Position numbers and translations under genes: made by a program. A model generated the notes under the pieces. The model saw nothing but the letters and a program-made list of their open reading frames with translations, did no database searches and was not told the origin of the DNA. This document shows, piece by piece, positions 29,193 to 34,310 of a stretch of 64,000 nt of DNA. The DNA is from Candidatus Symbiothrix dinenymphae (GTDB lineage: Bacteria; Bacteroidota; Bacteroidia; Bacteroidales; Azobacteroidaceae), in NCBI GenBank assembly GCA_001417715.1, contig BBRT01000312.1, positions 19,891-83,890 on the forward strand. The letters are read 5' to 3'. Within the stretch, counting starts at the first letter, position 1, and each line of letters starts with the position of its first letter.

Positions 29193-29318
29193 ATGGATTT
29201 GTATTATGTTGCAATGACCGGTCTTATGGTCTTTACGCTTGTGATTGGCGGCGTGTGCTTGTTTTTTGAGCGCAGAGAGCGCAAGGAAAATGAGAAATTG
29301 ATGGCGGCTGATGAGTAG
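29193..29318 (+). CDS. 41-residue single-helix peptide, copy F partner
   Basis: It starts MDLYYVAMTGLMVFTLVIGG and ends with a charged tail (RRERKENEKLMAADE). It is equivalent in size and place to the peptides at 26504 and 28707. Confidence 0.6.
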   Translation: MDLYYVAMTGLMVFTLVIGGVCLFFERRERKENEKLMAADE

Positions 29319-29392
29319 TTGAGAGTGGCGCGAGAGAATCGTAGCCACTTTCCAGGGTTAACACATTAAAATTTGCCCGTATGCTACGGCGT
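29319..29392. other. Cassette tail with boundary word
   Basis: AGTGGC and GCCACT flank GAGAATCGTA, a version of the boundary word without a promoter behind it. The second foldback element starts directly afterwards and seems to have separated this tail from the promoter now at 29726. Confidence 0.45.
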
Positions 29393-29641
29393 TACCCCGT
29401 ATGGGGTACAATTTTGATAACCCCGTACAAGCGATAGCGCAGTGCGGGGTAGATGGCACCACCTCCTCCCAGCAACCCCGTAGTGGGTTGAACTCTTTGT
29501 GGACATGCCATTTACTGAAAAGAGGTTTTGGCAAGACGAAAAAATTCAACCCACTACGGGGTTGCAAAGAAGAAGAGGTGCCTTACCCCGCACTGCGCTT
29601 CGCTTGTACGGGGTTATCAAAATTGTACCCCATACGGGGTA
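29393..29641. mobile_element. Second type of foldback element (249 bp, TACCCCGTATGGGGTA tips)
   Basis: The left end TACCCCGTATGGGGTACAAT and the right end are inverted copies for about 41 bp. Inner arms (CAACCCCGTAGTGGGTTG against CAACCCACTACGGGGTTG) also pair. It is unrelated in sequence to the GGCTAAATC family but has the same fold-back design. No coding capacity was credited. Together with the tail before it and the terminator after it, it fills the 29319-29764 gap. Confidence 0.78.
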
Positions 29642-29645
29642 GATT

Positions 29646-29670
29646 AAAGACCGACCTTACGGTCTTTTTT
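29646..29670 (+). terminator. Rho-independent terminator
   Basis: AAAGACCG, loop ACCTTA, CGGTCTTT then a run of T. It has an 8-bp stem and classic form. Confidence 0.75.
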
Positions 29671-29725
29671 AATGCGTTGACCCTGTAGCCACTTTCTTTT
29701 TTTTTGTTGCTTGGGAAAAAAGTTG

Positions 29726-29733
29726 TAACTTTG
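29726..29733 (+). promoter_or_regulatory. Cassette promoter 4
   Basis: TAACTTTG preceded by GTAGCCACTTTC, a T-tract and TTGTTGCTTGGG. It is 31 bp before the antitoxin ATG. Confidence 0.7.
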
Positions 29734-29764
29734 CAGCGGGAAAATAAAAATAAATAAAAATAAA

Positions 29765-29956
29765 ATGAAAACAATGACATTATCATTTGATGCAACCAAT
29801 TCATTGGCAAACAGCATCATACAGTTAATCAAAGAGGTCGGCATCTTCCATATAACGGAAGAAAAGTCACCTTACAATCCTGAATTTGTAAAAAAAATTC
29901 AAGCGAGTCGGCATAGTAAAGGCGTTGTGCTTAAAACCGACGATTTATGGAAGTAG
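29765..29956 (+). CDS. Antitoxin of a YoeB/Txe-type module
   Basis: The protein has 63 residues. It starts MKTMTLSFDATNSLANSIIQ and ends GVVLKTDDLWK, the short antitoxin type that precedes YoeB-like toxins in Bacteroidetes. It overlaps the toxin ATG by 10 nt, so the two are translated together. It is expected to bind and neutralise the toxin and to repress the promoter at 29726. Confidence 0.72.
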   Translation: MKTMTLSFDATNSLANSIIQLIKEVGIFHITEEKSPYNPEFVKKIQASRHSKGVVLKTDDLWK

Positions 29957-30207
29957 AATATAAAGAAGCGGCATTAGCGGATTTGGATTTTTGGCGAAAA
30001 AGTGGAAATACAAAAGTGCAAGCAAAAATTACCGCACTCATTGATGACATTTGTGAGCATCCATTTATAGGAATTGGCAAACCGGAGCCTTTAAAATACG
30101 AATTAGCAGGGCTTTGGAGTCGAAGAATTACGCGAGGGCATCGTCTTATTTATGAAATCTACAATGGAAAATTGTTCATCATTTCGATGAAAGGTCATTA
30201 TGATTGA
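29947..30207 (+). CDS. Txe/YoeB-family mRNA interferase toxin
   Basis: The protein has 86 residues, full length. IGKPEPLKYELAGLWSRRIT, then RGHRLIYEI and a final SMKGHYD match the YoeB fold with its Glu, Arg, His and C-terminal Tyr catalytic residues. YoeB cleaves mRNA on the ribosome. The pair forms one complete cassette with its own promoter. Confidence 0.9.
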   Translation: MEVEYKEAALADLDFWRKSGNTKVQAKITALIDDICEHPFIGIGKPEPLKYELAGLWSRRITRGHRLIYEIYNGKLFIISMKGHYD

Positions 30208-30250
30208 CAATTTTCGGTTTTTTTTTGTTTGGTTGTTGGGGATTTTGTTG

Positions 30251-30258
30251 TAACTTTG
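30251..30258 (+). promoter_or_regulatory. Cassette promoter 5
   Basis: TAACTTTG in TTGTTGTAACTTTGCGG. The leader to the ATG (AAGTACAAAATTATAAATTT) is almost identical to that of cassette 1. Confidence 0.7.
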
Positions 30259-30302
30259 CGGCGGGAAAATAAGTACAAAATTATAAATTTAAATTCATTG
30301 TT

Positions 30303-30491
30303 ATGGAAACTAAAATTAAAAAAGAGAGAAAGCGTGAACCTACAGTATGGCACTATGTGGGTGGCAAAAAGATTGGTAAGGCAACCTTTCCACCGCCGTC
30401 AGGCAACAAAACGCCGGCTGCGATTTGGCGGCAAGCGCATCCGGGCGTGCAGGTATTGGAGATTTTGGACATGAGAGCAGTAATGAAGTAG
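30303..30491 (+). CDS. 62-residue WHYVGG protein, candidate antitoxin for the PIN toxin
   Basis: Start METKIKKERKREPTVWHYVG; the end reads VLEILDMRAVMK. No family is recognised. A second, decayed copy lies at 33190-33354 and keeps WHYVGGxKxG, PSGxK, HP and E-I-x-D-M-R-A-V-x-K, again directly in front of a PIN-domain gene. The consistent pairing suggests it is the antitoxin. It is short and basic in front, without an obvious DNA-binding domain. Confidence 0.6.
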   Translation: METKIKKERKREPTVWHYVGGKKIGKATFPPPSGNKTPAAIWRQAHPGVQVLEILDMRAVMK

Positions 30492-30513
30492 TAACCTATC
30501 AAATTATTTTCTT

Positions 30514-30933
30514 ATGACCAGAACAAGGTACCTTGTAGATACCCACATAGCCATATTTTTGATGAATGGGTCAAATGAATTGGAGAAAAAGATTCGAGAA
30601 TTTCTCGAAGATTGCAACAATTTGGTGTATGTCAGTACCATTTCCGTGCAGGAAATGTTGTATTTGCAGAAACAAAACAAGTTGAAGTCCATTTGGAAAA
30701 GCCCCGAAGACATTTTGAAAAGTATTGAAACAAATAATTTTCAACTTTTGCCGGTGAAAAAAGAGCATCTTGCGACGTTTGCAGGGCTTTCTACGCCTCC
30801 GGATCATCACGACCCGAATGACCACATGCTTATTTCGCAGGCTATTACGGAGAAGATGTGTATGGTTAGTTCCGACAAGCAGTTTCGGAATTATTCTGAT
30901 AAGCAGTTTGATTTGTTTTTCAATCATCGGTGA
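30514..30933 (+). CDS. PIN-domain toxin (VapC-type)
   Basis: The protein has 139 residues. The N-terminal YLVDTHIAIFLMNG carries the first catalytic Asp, VSTISVQEMLYL the acidic second position, HHDPNDHMLISQA the third and SSDKQF the fourth. This subgroup (DTHxxI, HDPxDRxL) is the common VapC-like tRNA or rRNA ribonuclease toxin. It follows the 62-residue protein by 22 nt. Confidence 0.85.
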   Translation: MTRTRYLVDTHIAIFLMNGSNELEKKIREFLEDCNNLVYVSTISVQEMLYLQKQNKLKSIWKSPEDILKSIETNNFQLLPVKKEHLATFAGLSTPPDHHDPNDHMLISQAITEKMCMVSSDKQFRNYSDKQFDLFFNHR

Positions 30934-31011
30934 GATTTTTTCTTCAAAAAGAGCGTGGAGCGAGTGAATTGTTGCCACTTTCTTTTTTTTTGTTGATTGG
31001 GAAAAAAGTTG

Positions 31012-31019
31012 TAACTTTG
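31012..31019 (+). promoter_or_regulatory. Cassette promoter 6
   Basis: TAACTTTG, preceded by a boundary word (GAATTGTTGCCACTTTC) and T-tract. The promoter and the first coding bases nearly match cassette 2 (28440-28560). Confidence 0.7.
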
Positions 31020-31036
31020 CGGAAAATTACAATAAT

Positions 31037-31129
31037 ATGATTTTCAAATTAGACAAGATAAGTGATATGTTTATTGATGTGGCGAAGTATGTGCTCACCG
31101 CTTAAGAAGAAAGGAAAGGAGGATAAATT
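31037..31129 (+). pseudogene. Deleted copy of two-helix membrane protein E
   Basis: The first 66 nt are identical to the start of copy E (MIFKLDKISDMFIDVAKYVL). Sequence then jumps from GCTCACCGC to the AAGAAGAAAGGAAAGGAGG end of the gene. The deletion of about 117 bp puts TAA after 22 codons, so helix 2 is lost. Confidence 0.8.
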
Positions 31130-31237
31130 ATGAAAGGGATGTTATTTGGTGGGCTAATAATGCTCATGATAGTAGTCATGGTGCTTATTGACGTTTGGAT
31201 TGAAATCATCCGCGAGAAGAGGCGTCATAAAGCGTAG
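31130..31237 (+). CDS. 35-residue single-helix peptide, copy E' partner
   Basis: It starts MKGMLFGGLIMLMIVVMVLI and ends WIEIIREKRRHKA. It is homologous residue by residue to the peptide at 28707, and remains open although its neighbour is broken. A ribosome site GGAGGATAAATT precedes it. Confidence 0.6.
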   Translation: MKGMLFGGLIMLMIVVMVLIDVWIEIIREKRRHKA

Positions 31238-31254
31238 CAGTCGCCGTTTTGTTA

Positions 31255-31327
31255 ATTTAGGAATTTAGGAATGTAGAAAATTAGGAATATTTTCTACATT
31301 TCTAAATTTCTGCATTTCTACATTTTT
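31255..31327. terminator. Hairpin at cassette end (likely terminator)
   Basis: AATGTAGAAAAT (31270-31281) and ATTTTCTACATT (31289-31300) form the same 12-bp stem as at 28855-28885, with the same TCTAAATTTC tail and a T-run. Confidence 0.5.
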
Positions 31328-31349
31328 TTGTTGTTTGGGAAAAAAGTTG

Positions 31350-31357
31350 TAACTTTG
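31350..31357 (+). promoter_or_regulatory. Cassette promoter 7
   Basis: TAACTTTG in AAAGTTGTAACTTTGCGG after TTGTTGTTTGGGA, 31 bp before the ATG. Confidence 0.7.
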
Positions 31358-31388
31358 CGGCAGGAAAGTAAAATAAAAAAATAAAGTT

Positions 31389-31607
31389 ATGAATACAGCA
31401 TTACAAACAGTTTTTTTAGGCATTCCACCCACAGATATGCCATTTATACAGAAACTGGCAAAAGAAAAAGGGTGGCAAACTAACGACAAGGAGTCGTTGC
31501 TGGACAAATATATCCGTTCGCGCCCTACGAACGTGAATTTGACAGACGAAGAAATAATGGAAGAAGTGCGGGCTGTACGCTATGGCAAAGTTGAAAGTCA
31601 TAATTGA
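31389..31607 (+). CDS. Antitoxin-like protein paired with a deleted PIN gene
   Basis: The protein has 72 residues. Start MNTALQTVFLGIPPTDMPFI, with a C-terminal LTDEEIMEEVRAVRYGK as in small antitoxins in front of COG1569-type PIN toxins. It overlaps the PIN frame by 26 nt. Confidence 0.65.
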   Translation: MNTALQTVFLGIPPTDMPFIQKLAKEKGWQTNDKESLLDKYIRSRPTNVNLTDEEIMEEVRAVRYGKVESHN

Positions 31608-31782
31608 TACCAATCTTTGGGTGTCATTTGTCATGTATTTGTTATCTTTGGCTGACACGATTTCGGCGAACTACATCATTACCGGCGATAAAGATTTATT
31701 GGTGTTGAAGCATCACAACCAAACCCCAATAATTACCTACACAGAATTTATGACTATTCTTGGAACAATATGCGAAGCATAA
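31582..31782 (+). pseudogene. PIN-domain toxin with in-frame internal deletion
   Basis: There are 66 codons. The N-terminus LKVIIDTNLWVSF and the C-terminus ISANYIITGDKDLLVL, ITYTEFM are those of COG1569-type PIN proteins, normally about 140 residues. The middle, which holds the second catalytic acidic residue, is missing. The frame is intact, so a short protein could still be made, but nuclease activity is unlikely. Confidence 0.75.
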
Positions 31783-31808
31783 AATCTTTGTTCGCAAAAG
31801 CGAGGGGA

Positions 31809-31867
31809 GCGAGTGAATCGTAGCCACTTTCTTTTTTTTGTTGTTTGGGATAAAAGTTGTAACTTTG
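31809..31867 (+). promoter_or_regulatory. Cassette boundary and promoter 8
   Basis: Boundary word AATCGTAGCCACTTTC, T-tract, TTGTTTGGGAT and TAACTTTG (31860-31867), 27 bp before the ATG. Confidence 0.72.
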
Positions 31868-31894
31868 CGGCGGGAATAAAAAGATATAAAAAAA

Positions 31895-32104
31895 ATGACA
31901 CAAGAGAAATTAATAAAAGAGGTGCAGCAAATACATGACCCGCAAGCGATTGCGGCATTGTATTCTTACGCATTTTTCATAAACAAAGGGATTAGTTCTT
32001 TCCCTGAGAAAAAGAATCCATTCCGTAATCTGACACACTACCATTCTGAGCATTCGTCGGAGGATGTTATAAACGAACTTAGGCAAGAGAGGGCTTTAAT
32101 ATGA
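31895..32104 (+). CDS. Antitoxin of a VapC-type module
   Basis: The protein has 69 residues, starts MTQEKLIKEVQQIHDPQAIA and ends VINELRQERALI, a tail resembling antitoxins that wrap PIN toxins. Its TGA overlaps the toxin ATG (ATGA). The N-terminal family was not identified. Confidence 0.68.
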   Translation: MTQEKLIKEVQQIHDPQAIAALYSYAFFINKGISSFPEKKNPFRNLTHYHSEHSSEDVINELRQERALI

Positions 32105-32508
32105 TTGCATATTTTGACTCATCTGCTATTGTTAAACTCCTTCTTGATGAAAAAGAATCGTTAGTTTTGGAAGAAGCCGTTGCACAAATGTGGGAACAAG
32201 GCTACCGTATTGTTTCTTCATATCTGGCGGAAACAGAGGTGCGTCGAGCGGTTCAAAAACTGGGTATTTCTCAAAAGGCTGTTACTATCCTGCTTGATAA
32301 ATTTGAACTGATTCCGATTGAATATGCACACTACAAAAAGGCGGGTATGCTTGACATCAGCAGCGGTGAGTTTTTAAGAAGTCAGGATGCCATCCATGTT
32401 GTTGTAGCCGAATCTTTTGCATCAGATATTTTTGTGACGTATGATAAACGACAAGCCGTTGCTGCGGTCGCACGTTCGTTGTCGGTGGTCTCTCCCGGGA
32501 TAGACTAA
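32101..32508 (+). CDS. VapC-type PIN-domain ribonuclease toxin
   Basis: The protein has 135 residues. The catalytic acidic residues are visible in YFDSSAIVKL, the second-position glutamate in YLAETEVRRA, and LRSQDAIHVV plus FVTYDKRQA near the C-terminus. It appears complete and is the clearest intact PIN toxin of the array together with the one at 30514. Confidence 0.9.
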   Translation: MIAYFDSSAIVKLLLDEKESLVLEEAVAQMWEQGYRIVSSYLAETEVRRAVQKLGISQKAVTILLDKFELIPIEYAHYKKAGMLDISSGEFLRSQDAIHVVVAESFASDIFVTYDKRQAVAAVARSLSVVSPGID

Positions 32509-32523
32509 TTTTCTTCAATCAAA

Positions 32524-32582
32524 GCGAGTGAATCGTAGCCACTTTCTTTTTTTTGTTGTTTGGGAAAAAAGTTGTAACTTTG
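32524..32582 (+). promoter_or_regulatory. Cassette boundary and promoter 9
   Basis: Boundary word AATCGTAGCCACTTTC followed by the T-tract and TAACTTTG (32575-32582). Confidence 0.72.
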
Positions 32583-32607
32583 CGGAAAATTACATGGGTG
32601 TATAATG

Positions 32608-32614
32608 AAAGGAG
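32608..32614 (+). promoter_or_regulatory. Shine-Dalgarno site that fixes the brnT GTG start
   Basis: AAAGGAG lies 6 nt before GTG at 32621. Strong sites are rare in this window, and this one favours the GTG over the earlier ATG at 32605, which is out of frame. Confidence 0.6.
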
Positions 32615-32620
32615 AAAAAA

Positions 32621-32911
32621 GTGAATAAAAAGTTTGAGTTTGATGAAGCAAAAAGTGCTGCGAATAAAGCTAAACACGGTATAGACTTCGTTGAAGCTCA
32701 ATCTTTGTGGGAGGATCCCAATTTAATTGAAGTTCCTGCAAATTATGAGTATGAGGATAGATTCCTTGATACAGGTTGGATTGCAACGGCAAACATTTCC
32801 GGACACATTTATACGGCAGTAATTACATACAGGAACTCTAATATTCGGATTATTTCGGTTCGTCGTGCTCATAAAAATGAAGAAAAAAGATATGAAGACA
32901 ACAAAAATTGA
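32621..32911 (+). CDS. brnT: BrnT-family toxin
   Basis: The protein has 96 residues. The start KFEFDEAKSAANKAKHGIDF and the end IRIISVRRAHKNEEKRYE are the BrnT signature (PF04365): an FDxxK..N..KHGI..F start and an ISVRRA..xE..Y end. BrnT has a RelE-like fold and stops translation. The gene order toxin then antitoxin is normal for brnTA. Confidence 0.92.
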   Translation: MNKKFEFDEAKSAANKAKHGIDFVEAQSLWEDPNLIEVPANYEYEDRFLDTGWIATANISGHIYTAVITYRNSNIRIISVRRAHKNEEKRYEDNKN

Positions 32912-33113
32912 AGACATTGACAAGCTATTCGATGCAGGCAAGGACATTTCCGCCTACTTTGATGAAACATTTGCCCACCATCCAAATTGGGACCACATCT
33001 ATGTTGAATTTCCGCCGGAGGAAAAGATACAAGTGGTTCAAGCAGCAAAAAGGACAGGCGTGCCAATAACAACGTTTGTCCGCAGAGCAGTAGCAGAAGC
33101 AATTAGAAATTGA
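32892..33113 (+). CDS. brnA: BrnA-like antitoxin
   Basis: The protein has 73 residues from the ATG at 32892 (an ATG at 32877 is possible). The C-terminal half, IQVVQAAKRTGVPITTFVRR, is a ribbon-helix-helix type segment that would bind the cassette promoter. It overlaps brnT by 20 nt. BrnA is inferred from position and the RHH-like end. Confidence 0.72.
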   Translation: MKTTKIEDIDKLFDAGKDISAYFDETFAHHPNWDHIYVEFPPEEKIQVVQAAKRTGVPITTFVRRAVAEAIRN

Positions 33114-33155
33114 AAAATGTAGAAATTTTTCGGCATTTCTAAATTTCCACATTTT
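33113..33155. terminator. AT-rich hairpin at the brnTA end
   Basis: AAAAATGT and ACATTTTT pair around an interior that is itself partly paired. It belongs to the TTCTAAATTTC repeat family seen at the other cassette ends. Confidence 0.4.
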
Positions 33156-33184
33156 TGGGTGGTTGTTTGGGGGTTTTGTTGTTG

Positions 33185-33192
33185 TAGCTTTG
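33185..33192 (+). promoter_or_regulatory. Cassette promoter 10 (degenerate)
   Basis: TAGCTTTG in TTGTTGTAGCTTTGCGGG, a diverged form of the cassette promoter that still fits TAnnTTTG. Confidence 0.55.
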
Positions 33193-33354
33193 CGGGCGAG
33201 AATAAGAAAGCGCACATCATGGCACTATGTGGGTGGTGTAAAGGTTGGTCCGGTTATTGCTGCACCATCAGGTAAGAAACGACCTCGCCCATGGCTAAAA
33301 GACCATCCGGAGGGAGCATTTGAGATTGTGGACATGAGAGCAGTGCTGAAGTAG
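33190..33354 (+). pseudogene. Decayed copy of the WHYVGG candidate antitoxin
   Basis: The reading frame keeps SWHYVGGVKVGPVIAAPSGK and FEIVDMRAVLK but has no ATG. Compared with 30303 the stretch from the leader to AGAAAGCG is deleted, removing the start codon and about ten residues. Only a TTG inside the promoter box could start it. A PIN remnant follows. Confidence 0.7.
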
Positions 33355-33378
33355 TAATCTATAAATTAGCTTTTTTTT

Positions 33379-33604
33379 ATGAACCGATACCTCTTAGATA
33401 CCAATGTAGCCATATACTATATGACAGGTTCGAATGAATCTTCAGACTTATGCACGGTTAGCTGTGCCGAAGGTGCATAATGACCCGAATGACCATATCC
33501 TTATTTCGCAGGCGATTACAGAAAAGCTGTGCATGGTAAGTTCGGATAAGCAGTTTGCAAAATATACTTCGCAAAAATTGCAGTTACTGTTTAATCATCG
33601 GTGA
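33379..33604 (+). pseudogene. PIN-domain toxin remnant
   Basis: The start MNRYLLDTNVAIYYMTGSNE and the end DPNDHILISQAITEKLCMV, SSDKQF match both ends of the intact toxin at 30514. The middle (about 60 codons) is replaced by a short unrelated stretch with a frameshift and TAA at 33478. Confidence 0.78.
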
Positions 33605-33707
33605 AATAATCATTTTCTCAATCTATGCGACCTCATTTTTACCTAATTTTCTTAACAAAACCACCTCAGTAGCAAAACGTTACACACCATCCCCCAACCT
33701 CATTACC
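33605..33707. other. Spacer without a gene
   Basis: This is an ordinary AT-rich spacer, the start of the 706-bp gap before the TANFOR gene. The gap is otherwise filled by the foldback element, a repeat fragment and two AT-rich direct repeats. Confidence 0.5.
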
Positions 33708-33985
33708 GGCTAAATCTTTTTTTCAGGTGCTATTATTTCGCAAACGGTGTTTTATCCCGTAGGGACAAATATACATAGCCTTTTATCCCGTAGGGATTAT
33801 AGCTCGGTAGAAAAGCCAATCCTCACCTCCACCCTGCATCCCGTAGGGATGCAACCGTTTGCGGATAATGTTGCATCCCTACGGGATGCAGGAATGGGGG
33901 AGGCATTCCATTTCTACCGAGCTATAATCCCTACGGGATAAAACACCGTTTGCGAAATAATAGCACCTGAAAAAAAAATTTAGCC
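33708..33985. mobile_element. Foldback element (278 bp), copy 2
   Basis: Nearly identical to 28160-28437 along its full length, with the same GGCTAAATC left tip and AATTTAGCC right tip. The left flanks of both copies read CCTCATT, which may be the target preference; no clear target duplication is seen. Confidence 0.85.
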
Positions 33986-34077
33986 TCTACCGAGCTGCAA
34001 TCCCTACGGGATAAAAAACAGAACGCAAAAATTTCACCCGATTGTAATCTTTTTGACAACCCACCATGCAGGGTAGT
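33986..34077. repeat. Fragment of the long foldback element
   Basis: TCTACCGAGCTGCAATCCC and CGCAAAAATTTCACCCGATT match 22178-22250 of the long element. It abuts copy 2 directly, as if one element had landed in or beside another. Confidence 0.7.
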
Positions 34078-34121
34078 TGGTCACCGTAAATTTGGTGCGG
34101 TTGCCCTGTTATTTATCTAAA

Positions 34122-34240
34122 ATATCAACAAATTACCAACAATTTTTCGTGCAAATTGTTGAAAAAAAATTAAAATTTATATAGGATATTAACAACTTAT
34201 CAATAGTGTTTTCGTGAAATTGTTGAAAAAAAAATAAAGG
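34122..34240. repeat. Two AT-rich direct repeats before the TANFOR gene
   Basis: Two units of about 54 bp, 64 bp apart, start ATATCAACAAATTACC and ATATTAACAACTTATC and both end with TTCGTG...AAATTGTTG and an A-run. Copy 1 contains the inverted repeat CAACAATTT/AAATTGTTG. They could be operator sites or terminators. A promoter-like AGTACTTTGCCGCG lies further on at about 34268. Confidence 0.55.
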
Positions 34241-34310
34241 AATGCTTGTTTATTTGGAACTTTATGCAGTACTTTGCCGCGTGAAAAGAATATAAAATAA
34301 AATTTGTGAC

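Noticed and set aside
29401..29688. 95-codon frame across the second foldback element
   Set aside because: It is formed by the inverted arms (translated as paired GYNFDNPVQA and LYPIRG words) and has no start signal.
27740..33604. Classical integron
   Set aside because: No tyrosine integrase, no attI and no paired RYYYAAC/GTTRRRY core sites were found. Cassettes have their own promoters.
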